From NCBI RefSeq assembly GCF_008831285.2, contig NW_022204507.1, positions 6,468,174 to 6,532,173 of the forward strand: 64,000 nt of DNA. The letters run 5' to 3'. Below the pieces are notes generated by a model. The model was not told where the DNA came from, searched no databases, and saw nothing but the letters and a program-made list of their open reading frames with translations. Below, one piece after another: positions 48,752 through 61,110 of this stretch (the first letter of the stretch is position 1; each line of letters starts with the position of its first letter). The translations under genes and the position numbers were made by a program. Origin of the DNA: Nymphaea colorata (Eukaryota > Streptophyta > Magnoliopsida > Nymphaeales > Nymphaeaceae).

Positions 48752-51160
48752 AAGAATTGGATCCTCCTCATAAAACTCCCATCATCTCTGTCTTCAAGTG
48801 CAAGAGTCTACTTTTTTTGGACCTTTCTTGAACATAGGATGAAACACATTGCTGTTATTCATCCCTTTTTTGTAGCCATGATACCCTTACTTTCTTTTTC
48901 TAGTACATTTCTTCATCTCAAAAGAGCGTCCACAAGAAAAACATCTAATATGATTTCCATAAGTGGACAAGTTATGAGAGTCAATATCTTGCCTCTTATA
49001 AATTTCAATAATATCCTTTCGAAGTACATTAATTCTAGTATCAACTTTCTTGGTTCTATGCTTACTCCAATTACTTAGGCATGGTCGTACTCTATTCTGT
49101 TTTGCGAAAAGTTAGAACTGCACATCCTCTACACTCCACTCTCCATGCTCTTGTAATAATGACCTTACAACTAGGTTGACACTCTCAATAAAGGAACTAT
49201 TTAAATCTTTGTCTTCTCTTGCATGCGGTTTTAAAGATTTAATTTACATGTAAAAGAGAAGTGCTGAGTGGTCTAAAGAACTTCTTGGTTCTACCAAAAG
49301 CTGCCCACAATTTTCAACTTTCTCAAAAATCTATCTAAGTTGCTTTGAACCAGTGCCGTCGGGATGCAGAGATTGGTTCAAGTGAATGCTCTGTTTCTGT
49401 CCACAATCTCTCTTAGTCCAACATCTTGAATGAATCCATTGAATGCTAAACAAGCTTGTCTAGCAGGCGCAGGGCCATTTTTCAGACTCCTTATAAGCTG
49501 AATTAAAATCTTTCATTATAATACTAACATTTGTTTTTGGCAATTATGATATTTAACATAACCAATTGGTCTTTGCGAATTCTAAAGTAAGGGTGAAGAT
49601 ACACACCTATTGTATCAAAGATGAGATTGAAAGCTTTATGAATAAACAAACAATCCATCCAAAATTTATTAAATTTGCAACTAGTCAATCTAAAATCAGC
49701 CTGTCTCTAACTCTACACAATTATGGCCCCATTAAGATTCGTATCAATATTAGATTAAAAAAAAAACTCCTCGAAGTGATTGCAAAAGGATTTGAAGTTG
49801 TCTGCATTCAACATGATATCGAAACATGAAAATGATCCCAAGTTGATGAGATATCACCCAATTGCCAAAATCTTTCTACATTGTTAGAGTAGCAAGGACT
49901 CTAACATTCCAACTATAAACTTCATTTTATTGCAATTGGCAACTCCTCTTAGGCTGATTTTCCTACAGGAGAGCATTCTCTTAGTTATGGAAATCCTCTG
50001 CTCCTTGGATATCCATGCCAGGATCATGTTGCACCAACTTCCTTTATTTCCGGCCAGAACTTTATATAGCCTTAAAAAATGTTGTTCCACAACCCTTCTT
50101 CTTAAAATTGTTAACTTCTTTGGAATGGAGATCTCTTTTTGTTCAAACTAATATTCATAGGAGAGGAAGACATTTTATCTTTTTGTTTTCAGTCCATTAG
50201 TACAGTCCTAGTGGAGTTCAAACAGCCAAATCCAGGAAAAAATTCCTCCTCAACTTCTATGGCTTTCTTCTTGGTCTCATGGCAGGACTCAGCAATAGTT
50301 TTACCATGGTTAACCTTCAATGAAGATGATTCCATCACCATTTCATATGAGATAATCCCTTGAGACTCGTGACCCATAGATCATAGGTCTTCAATAGGAA
50401 GTACATCTTTTTCAAAAGGCACAAATTGATTTCATTTAACATTAGATAGCTTGCATTGCTTAGAGCCTAGATTCCACCTTCAATTAGCAATAATGACTTT
50501 TCCCTCCCTCATACGAGTGAGACGATCTCCTGTGGGATGTAATGAATCCCCACATAAGGTATAGAAACAAATTTTTGTTTCATCTTCCACCATTTATTCA
50601 AAAACTTTATCACCATCAAGTATACAAATCAAACCCATAAGTGAAGCCATCAGCATCTACAAAAAGCCTACCCAGAACCTTAACGACACCAGCTAACACC
50701 TTGCAGTTCCACATATAAAGAGGCAACTTGGGTAGATGAATCCCTGGAGGGGTTCTCGTGACAGCTTGAAGTCAAAACGACATTCCTGACTTCCACTTGC
50801 TCAAGACCAAAAACCTATCGCGAACACGCCATTTTTTTGGTTGTATAACTTCCTCTAAATATTCCTTTGAGGAAGCCTTGATAAAAAAGAGTCATTTTGA
50901 AAGGAGTGAAAATTGTCTTCACCTGATACAAATTGTGGAAAACTTCCACCCAATCCAGATGAAATCTTGAGCTACCGCCTAATAGAATTGCAATAGCAGT
51001 CCATCTGAAAGGTCTGACCATTTGCTTCCCCTCAATTTCACTCACTACAAGATCTGGTAATCCAAATGCCTCCTCCCACTCATTTTGGTCCACAACACCA
51101 GCGCTCTTTACCACCGACACCCAAAATCATCGCACTGATAGAACTGACTGGAATCCTTGA
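48752..51160 (-). pseudogene. Dead L1-type LINE, 5' part (ORF1-like and endonuclease-like)
   Basis: Reverse-strand order: about 51120-50560 resembles plant LINE ORF1 with a DUF4283-type domain (FKMTLFYQGFLKGIF, RFLVLSKWKSGMSF, then LPLYMWNCKVLAGVVKVLGR and LFVDADGFT, matching the L-P-x-x-L-W-x-x-x-x-L-x-x-I-A-x-x-L-G-K-P-L-x-x-D-x-x-T pattern). About 49930-49820 gives WNVRVLATL, the start of the APE-type endonuclease (W-N-V-R-G-L). About 49290-49240 gives LDHSALLF, the endonuclease end motif (S-D-H-x-P). About 49070-48930 continues into the linker before reverse transcriptase. Stops are frequent. The reverse transcriptase would lie in or beyond the N gap at 48652-48751. Confidence 0.65.
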
Positions 51161-51424
51161 TCAATAGGTGACTTTCCACGAACATTTTCCTAACTCTAAC
51201 CTAGGGTCCATGTTGTTCCCTTTCTCTGCTCCTTCACATGATAACCACATCTTCTCCGTGACCAAGAACTGTTACATGTGGAACAATCCACACACTTCTC
51301 ACTTTGACCATGTGCTTCTTTTCCCCACCATTTGTATTTAAATCCACACCCTTAGTCACAACCTACCTCATGATCTCCTTTATAAATACAAGGAGTTTTT
51401 CTTTGTAGATCTATGATTAACAGT

Positions 51425-53183
51425 TGCCATAGCCACCTTCCTCTCCGCCTTCATGATCCTCCTCCTGTAACTTCTCCCAGTTGCACTATCAAACTTTCCT
51501 ACGAACATCTTGACTAACACTGTGAATGTTAACCAAAACTCTAGGCTTCTCGATAGACCTCATTCACCAAGACTTGCCTCTCTCTCATCTCTATGATCCT
51601 TCATCCACTCCAGTTCGAAGCACTGAGCAGGGCAGCTCTACGCTTCAAGTTGTGCTCCCGATTGGCTTCAGGTTATGCCAACACCAACAACACGACCATC
51701 CATGTGTATTCGCATGAAGCCTGACCAGATGAACTAATTCCAGTGCCTGAACGCTAAAATCTGGAAATATCTGGCAAATTCCAGATTTCAAGCAAATGCC
51801 CTGGTAACTTTGAAGTTTAGAACTATCTGGTTAAGGAGGACTATCTGGTTAACTTGAGAAATGTGTTGGGGTCCACTAAACAGGTGAAGCTGCCCACAAA
51901 AGTTCACATCCTGCAATCAAACCTGGTTGAAATGCTTTGGAAAGCTTCCGCCTGTATGACAAGACAAACATTTTAGAAAAGAAAGTTGGCCATATGTCCA
52001 ACTATTTCTTCTCAAATCCCACCATACAACATATATACTTAAATCTATGAGAGAATAGGCTGGTAGGCAGTTGTTTGGAGTTATCGAAGCAGCAACTTCA
52101 TTTACTATCAAAAGAAGACATTGATACATCTATATATAGAGAGTTTCTCATGCAGATTTACATTAGTACATCACTAGAAGTCCAATCTTACTTGGTCATC
52201 ATCAATACTGGCAGCAAACTCAAATGGACATTCTGTGTTCCTTACTACAACTTTACCTGCCAAATGAAGTCCACATTAAAGCCACTTCAGTCTTCCACAG
52301 ACCATAACCTGAGATGCACCATTGGCTTCTGGTCCGCTTGTCACAACAACCAACTTCGTAGCGTCAAGTCCTCTTATGGTGATGGATCTGTTGTATAAGG
52401 GTCCCTTGCTCTCGAAAGATTTTGGTTTGAGGTTGGCACTGATGGCACCATCAAGCTTCCGACAATCGCCTTTGGTTGTGTTCATAAATAAAATAGTGTT
52501 GATTCCGAAAATCTTGTACATCCTAGTCTTGTTGGCTTCAGGCCAGGATCTCTTTCACTTGTTAGTGACATCGGCTTCTTTATTAACCATAAATTTGTGT
52601 ACGGTCTTCCTCTCCATAGCAAGAAAAATAATGTCATTGAGTAGATCAAATTCTGTGAGGAGGTAGAGTTCTTCGGAACCCAAGAGGTTCAACAGACGCC
52701 AATGGAAGCAAATGCAGCTCAAGGCACTTTCTGTACACTCACACTAGATTACTTAAATGTGGGGAACAACAGACTCAACATATAGTTTGGAGGTGCACAG
52801 ATGGCAACGTGGTTGGGATATGCTGGATCAATCATGATAGACTCTTGTACCACGCTGACTATCTTGCCGAACATGTGTATGATCAAGTGGCAAACACGGT
52901 GACTAATGTCACAAACCATAAACGCTTCTATCATCCTAACCAAGATTATTTGTGTTATAATGTAGAGAATAATGGTGATCCAAATTAAGGATTGCGGGAG
53001 ATGAGCTTTGATTCCACCAACGCAGACTTGAAGCTGCCACCTTCAAATATCTTTTGGATATATAGAAGTGCGACCGCTAGCTGAGCCATTTTCGGGAGTG
53101 TTTTCCAGCAGAACATGCATGTGAAATATGATTTGGGGAAGGGGCTGCTTTATTTTGCACCAATTGAATGTACTCAGGGCTGA
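51425..53183 (+). pseudogene. CDR1-like secreted aspartic protease pseudogene
   Basis: Plant atypical aspartic proteases of the CDR1 group are secreted, and some act in defence signalling. The + strand shows a signal-peptide-like stretch (ATFLSAFMILLL then a stop, 51430-51480), GFSIDLIHQDLPLSHLY (51544 onward; the family has G-F-S-I-D-L-I-H-R-D-S-P), FLMQIYISTS and VIINTGSKLKWTFCVP near 52146-52255 (catalytic D-T-G-S here N-T-G-S), YGDGS near 52374, TIKLPTIAFGCVHK, LVGFRPGSLSLVS, TLDYLNVGNNRL, IMIDSCTTLTILP near 52830 (second active site D-S-G-T here D-S-C-T), and VKYDLGKGLLYFAPIECTQ before the stop at 53181-53183. Multiple stops and frame changes, both active-site motifs altered, and about 350 unmatched bases between 51720 and 52075 (insertion or intron) show it is dead. 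Confidence 0.85.
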
Positions 53184-53753
53184 AGGTTTTTCGTGATGAT
53201 CTACGCGGTTCTCTGTACTAGTCTATAATTGGCAGCATTGGACACTGCTTATGTTTTATGTCCTGATTGTCATGTGGTTGATGGTGTTATTTTTTCATGT
53301 TGAATAAATATATGTATCTTGTTTTGAAGATGCTTTCCCCCCGTTTAAGTTTAAAGCTTAACTTAGATATGTGTGCACGAGTATGAACATTAACTATAGC
53401 TTTAACTCGACAGTCGCTAATACTGGCAATTCTGTCGCTAATAAGTAATCGCGACGGTCAAATCTACACCAACACAAGTCCCGTTGCCCAAATGATTATC
53501 GATGAAAATGGCCATCGTGTCTTAGTTGTGTTTGTTGTGACATTAGTTGCTTTAAGTTATCATAATGGCCATGGAATGTGCCTACACCTTATTGTAACTT
53601 TGACAATGGAATTTTCGGTCCCATAACACAATGTGTTCTGTGACGGTTATATAAATCGCTTAACTTCACAATGTCTTTCAACTTTGCAACTAACAATGCT
53701 AACCCTCCATCAACAATGATGGTTGTTGTAGCTTGCACAGTGTACTGGCTATC

Positions 53754-53900
53754 GACATATTTTCAAGTCCCTTACACATGTTTGGAATGGATTTAGTACA
53801 CAGCGACATATTCTTGAGTCCCCGACACATGTATGGGATGGATTTAGTACACAACGACATATTTCAAGTTGCTGACACATGTTTGGAACAGATTTTGGTA
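53754..53900 (+). repeat. Three-unit tandem repeat, about 50-bp period
   Basis: Units start cgacatatt and contain acacatgt...ggaatggatttagtacac; copies begin near 53754, 53804 and 53855. The third is shorter and more diverged. The open frame through it is a consequence of a period near a multiple of three. Confidence 0.8.
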
Positions 53901-54379
53901 TCACTGAAGAATATTAAACGAGTGCTTGTGTAGCTAAAATTCGGAACATATAGTACCTGCTCAGCATTTAATTCATTAGAAGATTAATATTTTTGTTAAT
54001 TGAAATGCAGTTGCGTTTCTTGAAATAAGAATATGGTGCTTTTATATATATTTTTTAAAAAAAGCAGTATATTATTCTTAACAAGTTCCATCTAAGAGAA
54101 TTTAAAAGTCTCAGTGCAAGTTACACAAAAGACTTTACCTCCAGAAAGTTGTAAGCTTCAATAGTCTTATATGTACTATTTTTCATAAGGTCAAACAAAG
54201 AGATCAGGTTACTCCGAGAAGAGTAGCATAACTGGTCGAGTTAAGAGTTTGGTGAGAGTCAGGTAGTCAGTTCCAATACCATGAGCATTATTCTCATGAA
54301 CCATAAAGGTTGGGTGGAGCTACTTCTAAACTGAAGGGAGTGATCGTAAATTCACCTGGTTTTGATGTTTCTCTAGACC

Positions 54380-54455
54380 CTGGGGTAAAGGGGACGAGTA
54401 GAGCTTCTGCCCCTCATGCATAAGGCGGCAGGTTCACTCCCGCTCACCCATAACA
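54380..54455 (+). repeat. Candidate tRNA-derived SINE segment
   Basis: gagtagagcttctgcc resembles a tRNA D-arm/A-box region, cctcatgcataagg could form an anticodon arm with CAT in the loop, and ggttcactccc matches the B-box/T-arm consensus (GGTTCRANYCC) well. Spacing fits a tRNA body, but the acceptor stem is not convincing, so a tRNA-derived SINE is more likely than a tRNA gene. No tail or target duplication was defined. Confidence 0.4.
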
Positions 54456-56224
54456 AAGAAGGGTTTTCTCCACAAGCAAGAGGTCCACTAAAATGTCATG
54501 CATTTGAGAACAGTGTTTATAAAAGTTGGGCTGAATTAATTTAAGTCAATTTGAATTGTTTGGCAAACCTGTTTTATTCAGTGGCTGGTGCCCCGTGTTG
54601 TTATTTAATTATCTTTAAATACTTTTAAGATTTTTTATCTTCTATTTTTCACTTGTTTTTTTAAATATAGTATAGTGATTTATCTTACCGACAGCCTGCA
54701 GGTTGTTTCACTTTGGGTTTCGGTTCTGATTCCGATTGTTATAAACATTTATTAGAAACGAATGGTCTATAGAATGGATTCATTTTCACTATTACCCAAA
54801 TAAATATATATTGTTGAAGGTTCCGCACTGCATTCAATCATCAAACAAGTAATCTACTTAATTTGCTAATTATTTTAAATGTGCATTTGTCAGTGTGAAT
54901 TCAAATTTTATTTTAAAATTTTATACGAACCCTATTTTGATTGTCAGGAGTCATACGTGGGCTGGTGTAGGCAGTTGCCAAAATGGTCCTATCAAATTTC
55001 TTTATTTTCATTTTTACGTAAGCTTTCAACTACTTGCTTCTTTATATGCACCAGTGACCCTATAGGTATGAGATTCTTTAAATTAGTGCCCCTAAGTCCA
55101 ACATTCCTAACTCTGGCTACCACTAACCATGGTTGGAGGTGGAACTAGCTGGATGATAAAATAATGAAGTTTCTGATAATTGATTGTACTGTTTTTTCTT
55201 AATCATGTAATAAATATGTTACCAATTGGCAGCTTCGCCGTTGACCGTCAGTGTCGAAAACTCAAGCAGCATCGATTGAAGACATCAACAAGCGACATTC
55301 CATGACAATGCTGGTGGCTAAAGTTCAGTTTCTCCTCCTCCACCACCGTTCTCTCCTCATTCTTCTTGACTTTTATTTGAATGCCCTGAATATTCAGGAA
55401 TGACCCGGCCAATCCAGTTTTCAGTCGACCTGATCGGATCATATGAAAATCCCATCAAAAGATCTGTAATGGCCCACGAAGCAGGAAAGTTGCCATGATC
55501 TTCCCTAACCCATCAACTTGTAACCTCAACCTCATCATTCGTGGCAGTACCCAAATTTTTTGACTGAACATCGCTTGAGTCACCGACCTGAGTTTGATAG
55601 TGCCCATGTGGGCTCTATGATGTGACTGGAACTGAGTCTAGCTTTATCACAATATAATTATTGACTAACTGGTATGGGTAAATATGGTGCACACCAACCC
55701 ACCCTTAGCTCCGCTATGGCCCTTCTTACAACATAGTCCCCTACAAAATGTTACAATGTCAGCTGGTGTCTAGAAATTAGTGACATACAGTGGATTAAAT
55801 TATTTATTTAATTACCTATTTGACATTTCAATAAAGCGAGGGCTCACTCAGCAGTTTCCCAGCAAAAAATTACCTACTTGATATCACAAGCAGTGGCTGC
55901 CGGATGGGCATCCAGACCAATTACATTATTATACTTGAACATATATGTTAGGTATGGGAAAACTATATATGTTACACTTAGAACAAGATAACTCGATTGC
56001 AAGATAATCTAAGCAAGGTTATCATTTGAGATCAATGTGCTGTACTAGTGCAACTAGGGTGGAAGCACTATGCCAGTTGATGGACTTTGGCTCTACTCAC
56101 ATGGGCATGGGCATTATGGGAAGCCGGATTTCAGTTTTCACTCAATCTGAAACTTGAAACAGGTTATGTTTGAACCCCTATGTATAAAAAATTGTACATA
56201 ATAAGTTAAAAATAAAAATAAATT

Positions 56225-56300
56225 TTTATAAGGACAAAAAGGGTTTATGAAAAAGTAAAAAATCCCAAAATATACACTTCTTTACAAGAAAAGTCAAAAA
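56225..56300. repeat. Short reversed similarity to 60285-60365
   Basis: The T/A-rich stretch resembles the reverse complement of 60285-60365 (gggttatttctgaa... with ...tttttcataacctttttt). It may be part of a MITE-like repeat. Low complexity makes the match weak. Confidence 0.3.
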
Positions 56301-56599
56301 TACCCCAACCCCTTTCTTTTTTTTTCCCCTTTGGTATACATTTGTGTGTACAACCTTGTGCATGTAACTGATATTAATATATGTTATTGTATCTTCTAGT
56401 GAAAGGTTTGGATCATTCCCAATGAAGTCTTCTTTCCTAATGCATGTTTTAATTTCCACCATTTATTGCAAACCTTCTGAAGGGAGATTTTTAGCTATCG
56501 TGAAGGCTTTCTGGCTGTCGGATTGGTTCCTCGCTTCTTCTATACTGCTTGTTCTCTATTTTCTTTTGTTTTTTCTTTACTCTTTAGTTTCATTTAATA

Positions 56600-56603
<4 letters not shown>

Positions 56604-56647
<44 letters not shown>
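56604..56647. repeat. (TC)n microsatellite
   Basis: About 22 TC units within copy A. The matching site in copy B (61905-61916) has only a few units. Confidence 0.95.
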
Positions 56648-56650
<3 letters not shown>

Positions 56651-57026
56651 CTGTGTGTGCTTGTGAATGTATATATTTATACATATAAGATGATAAAAAA
56701 ACATACCACTTAGGTAAGGGACGGGAGCCTGGCCTATTAAATTTTTTTTCATAATTTAGCAGTATCTGCAAATATATTGCATACATTAAGTTATTTCTTT
56801 TTTATTTTATTAATATACCATAATAATTAAAAATGGCTCTTATAACATTAAAATTTTAATAGTAGAAAAGAACACTTCTTTTTATAGAAGTAATTTGAAC
56901 TTGAACTTTATTTAGATTAAATTAGTGTTTACAGTGAACAAATTACGAGATTCACATTTTGTTCAAAACACTTTTTAACACAAATATAAGAGGTCTGTTG
57001 GTTTTTGTTTGTGACCGAAGTAGTGC

Positions 57027-57030
<4 letters not shown>

Positions 57031-57054
<24 letters not shown>
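57031..57054. repeat. (TA)n microsatellite
   Basis: TA run following gcgtgtg in copy A; in copy B the same junction has grown into a three-unit repeat (62244-62481). Confidence 0.9.
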
Positions 57055-57062
<8 letters not shown>

Positions 57063-57830
57063 TTGACATTGTTATCTCTTTTATACGGACCGTGGTGTAG
57101 GTACTGTGAATAGCATTAAAATAGGGAAAGGGAAGTTGGTCGATCAAACCAAGGCATCTTTCAGATGTGGTTTCATTAGCATATCAGTCTTCTATATGCT
57201 TTTGTGGTGATGCTGATCTGTGTTGAAGTCAATGATATATGTGAGAGACTTCCTACATAAAAAAGGACCAAATGCTGTGGAAACTCGTTCTTCTGCTTGA
57301 AGAGTCATATTTAGCACTTCTTGAATCATAATAAAAAGACGGTCAATTGCATCTGAGGTAACAGATTTCGATTTTTCTTGTTGTCATGGTATTCATAATT
57401 CATGTTCTTCCATAGCCACCATATTGCCATGGGAACAGAATCATCCAACTTCACATAAATATTTTGATTCGAGCCTTTTTATTCCACCGCCACGTCTGTC
57501 TGCGTCTCTGCCACCAAGTCTGGAACTGTAATATCAATGATGATAGAACTGTCATATCATGTAAACTAATGGTGCCTATTCAACAGGGTGTTTCCTCTCT
57601 TTTTTGACTTGTCTACCACCGAAAGTGAAAATGTGGTGGAAGAAAGAAATAAAGAAACAGCTCCATGCCATTTGAGTTCTCTTGCATGTATAGGGATAGA
57701 GAGAGAGAGAGGGACAGAGAAAGAGATAGGTATTACATGTTTTATTCTTATTTTAAATAGTAGTCCACACTGGCGAGTGGGAGATAGAGATGAGCTTATG
57801 GTTGCCCCCAAGTAATTTTATAGGAAATAA

Positions 57831-60025
57831 GTAGTTTTATAGGAAATGAAACATGGATTAAACAATGTGCCAACCTGTTAAGCCCAAAGAAAAAACACAA
57901 AAAAATACAATGGCCTCATAGATGGCTCATTTTTTGAAATTATTGGGTTGTACAAAAGGGTAGATTGATATGGTAGAAACTTTTGGTAAAATGGATTTAG
58001 GTTAAGGATTCATAACTTGAGTGACTTTGGCACTAGATATTTCCAAAATGAGTACTACCATGTCCAGATTCAATATATATGTTGTTATTCCAGGCTTCCT
58101 TCTCCTTTTCTCCTTTCCCTTTCCATTCTAGCCACCATCCAAAGCATTTGGATGATGAATTTTTGCAAACCAAACATATTTTTCAAAAATGTGGACTAGT
58201 GTGTGGGCCTCTTTAAAGTAGTTTTTTTGCAGGAAGGAGGCCACAATTACAATCCAATCTCTAATCGTGTCATCATATCTAGACATGTTATTTTTGATGA
58301 AAGAAATTTTTATACTCTCATTGTGGTCCCTCTTTTACTGCCTCAAACATTTCAAGTTAGCTAAAGTCGTCGTCCAGATCTGAATGTATTAAGTCTAGAC
58401 CTATTGATGAGCTAAAAGAGAGTTTACCTCTTATTGAGTTGCCTAGAACCATTCCTAGTTCCTCAAGTTCCACAACAGTTCAAACTGGTTCCAATTACTT
58501 TCATGTGCAGATACCATCATTTTCACCATACTTAAACCTTCATGGAACTAGAAACACATGTTACAGACAATTCCAGCACAAGGGTGTCACAGTGTGCTTC
58601 ATATAGCTATATTATGAACATAGTACCACATTATATGTATTCTTTCACAAACAGCTCATGTATTACCCTAAAAATACCCATTTATTTTTCTGGACACAGG
58701 TAATTACGCCTCATACATGCATATATATATTTATTTTTAGGCAATCAGAGATGTCTAAGACTAAAGTGTTGTGTATCATTTCCAGAATATAACACTTTAC
58801 ACATCTATTCATATCTAGGCGCGTAAATACATAGATTCGTGTAACTATATAGGTAGGTATATATATGTATATATATATATATATACAAGCAAAGAAATTA
58901 CAAGCGCTACATGCTGCACTCATAGCTGAGTATTCCCATACATTATTGCTCTATGCTGCAATCAATTCAGTCCGCCAAGAAGGCTACGTTCCAAGGCAGT
59001 GTAGCACGATTTCCTTGTAAAACATGCATTTACATGTATCATTTCAGCCCCACCAAGTAGAATTCTCCTTGCTTTATATATATATATATACCTACCTATA
59101 TAGATTATTTATAAAAGAAACTTTATAACACTTACCAGGGTCTCTCAAACTGTACAGCCCCTGATTTTTTACTGTCAGCACCCTATCTCCTTGGTTTTCT
59201 TGATCCTCCAAGCTGCGGATAACAGTCACGTGGACCAGTGCCTCTTTGATCTTGATCTTCACCCCGAGATGCAGGAAAACAAGGGTTAGCTTTGACTTTT
59301 TCCTAATTTCTAACTGCTGGAACCGTTCCCCCTATGGCTGCAGCATATGGGAACCTGAGGTATGGGGTTAAATAAGGCCAATACATGGCGAGCAACACCC
59401 ACAAATGATTTTTCTCAGGAAGGCTTCTCATATTTAGTTTCTTTTAATATTTTCAGTTACCACTTCTACCTGGGTATATATTTGGTAACCCATTCATTTC
59501 TTTCCATGACTGCCTCCTTTATGATATAGTGGACAGCTTCAACTATTTTTATCAGTTATTGAATCTACCAATTATAGCCTATACTCTTATTAGAATTTTT
59601 GTGATAATAAAGAAAAAGAAAAAGAAAAACGTGGGCATTAAAGCAACAGACCAGTTTGAGCCGGAAGTATTGGTTAGAAGGCGATCAGTTCTTAGAGATG
59701 ATGTTAGCGTCCATCAGTTTGTTTGATCAACTTTCAAAGGTCGTGAGTTATAATGAAAAAATTTGGCTTTTGGTATTGTTTTGGCTGCAAGAATGATATG
59801 TATAGAGGGATAAAATTTTGATATAGAAAGCATATTTAGATGGGTGCTTTGTGATGTTAGAGGTACTTTCCTTCCAGTTTTCACTTTTCACCTGTACAAA
59901 TCACACCTTAGGCATGCAATATATTGGACCATATAGATATATAGCCCTCCACGTACGTCACTAAAATGATCCCAAATGCCCACCTAAGCAAGAAATTAAG
60001 TCTAAGGTCACCTACGTTCTTTAGA
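57831..60025. other. Spacer between duplicate copies
   Basis: Mostly without recognisable genes. It includes a copia scrap at 58225-58500, (TA)n at 58858-58885 and 59076-59090, and AT-rich DNA. Confidence 0.5.
58225..58500 (+). pseudogene. Copia integrase C-terminal scrap
   Basis: The + strand reads YNPISNRVIISRHVIFDERN, matching the copia segment after the integrase core (Y-D-P-x-x-x-R-V-x-x-S-R-D/H-V-x-F-D-E). Next come a stop and a Pro/Ser-rich linker-like stretch (IPSSSSSTTVQTG-like in another frame). No LTRs were found near it. Confidence 0.6.
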
Positions 60026-60465
60026 GAGCTTCACCGTTGACCTTCAGTGTCGAAAACTCAAGCCTTATCGATTGAGGAAATCGACGAACGACATCCCATG
60101 TCAATGCTGGTGGCTAAAGTGCAGTTTCTCCTCCTCCACCAACCCGCTCTCCTCTTTCTTCTTCTTCGGCCGCTTGAATCTGTGGAACTGGTCAATGCCC
60201 GATATGAGATATGAGATCGAGCTGCAGCACACTTCTGTGGATCCACAAGTATACAACATCATAGGAAAAAAGATGAAGGTTGGGTTATTTCTGAATTTTT
60301 TAATGGCATACTATGTCTATTTTACACTTTTAAATTTTTTCATAACCTTTTTTTACCCTTTTAAAATGTTCCTTTTCTACTATAAAAAGAGATATTTTGG
60401 TCATTATGTACCCATATACACAATTTTTTTACATATAACCTGTTTTGACAACCCGTTTCTACAGG

Positions 60466-60476
60466 ATATATATATA

Positions 60477-60555
<79 letters not shown>

Positions 60556-60560
60556 ATGTG

Positions 60561-60607
<47 letters not shown>
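60466..60607. repeat. Long (TA)n microsatellite with TGTG interruptions
   Basis: About 140 bases of TA with periodic tgtgta. Ile-Tyr reading frames across it, including a long + strand frame from 60072, are artefacts of the repeat. Confidence 0.95.
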
Positions 60608-61026
60608 ATCAATCTTCTTTGTCATCTTTTACTTACAAGATATATATCTTCTCCTATATATAAAGTGTTGGCCCATGTCCACCTGAACTCAGCTGAACGC
60701 TCTCCAGTCATTGCTCTCATCATGAGCAAATGTGATCACCCTCTTTCTCTCTCTCTCTCTCTGATTTGGCCTGATTTGTTTTTTTATTCTCGAACAACTC
60801 TTAAGGTGGAAAGATTAACAGAAGATGTGGACAGAAAAAGAGTCATGCATGGAATATTCTTCTGTCAGATTTTTCTTTCTTTGACAAGTAGCCTAAACCA
60901 GTGTTGTTAGAGGTGCACACCTGCATGAGGTCTCTGTGCATCACCTAGAAGAACGCCTCAAAACATCTGAGTGATGCATCATTGACCTAATTAAGGTGTG
61001 TGGTATGACGATCTAATTAAGGTGTG

Positions 61027-61030
<4 letters not shown>

Positions 61031-61096
<66 letters not shown>

Positions 61097-61110
61097 ACAT
61101 ATGTATATAT
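61031..61110. repeat. Long (TA)n microsatellite
   Basis: About 60 bases of pure TA followed by tgtatacatatg interruptions, with no counterpart in copy A. Confidence 0.95.

Larger units (their letters stand above)
53184..55229. other. Intergenic DNA with small repeats
   Basis: No gene is recognised. It contains a three-unit tandem repeat, a tRNA-like SINE candidate and AT-rich filler. About 53400-53660 has repeated gtcgctaat/gcgacgg words that could come from a DNA transposon end. Confidence 0.45.
55230..57830 (+). repeat. Direct segmental duplication, copy A (about 2.6 kb, discontinuous)
   Basis: Blocks at 55230-55330, 56395-56780, 56930-57050, 57065-57340 and 57580-57830 recur in the same order at 60026-60125, 61665-62000, 62190-62290, 62945-63170 and 63420-63660. 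Offsets grow from about 4.8 to 5.9 kb because copy B gained sequence, mostly microsatellite. No conserved protein was recognised, so the duplicated unit is probably non-coding. Confidence 0.8.

Noticed and set aside
54380-54455. Functional tRNA-Met gene
   Set aside because: B-box and anticodon-like loop are present, but I could not pair a proper acceptor stem, so I list it only as a SINE candidate.
60072-60608. 178-codon + strand open frame
   Set aside because: Its second half is Ile-Tyr repeats read from a (TA)n microsatellite, and the first half belongs to a duplicated block whose other copy does not keep the frame.
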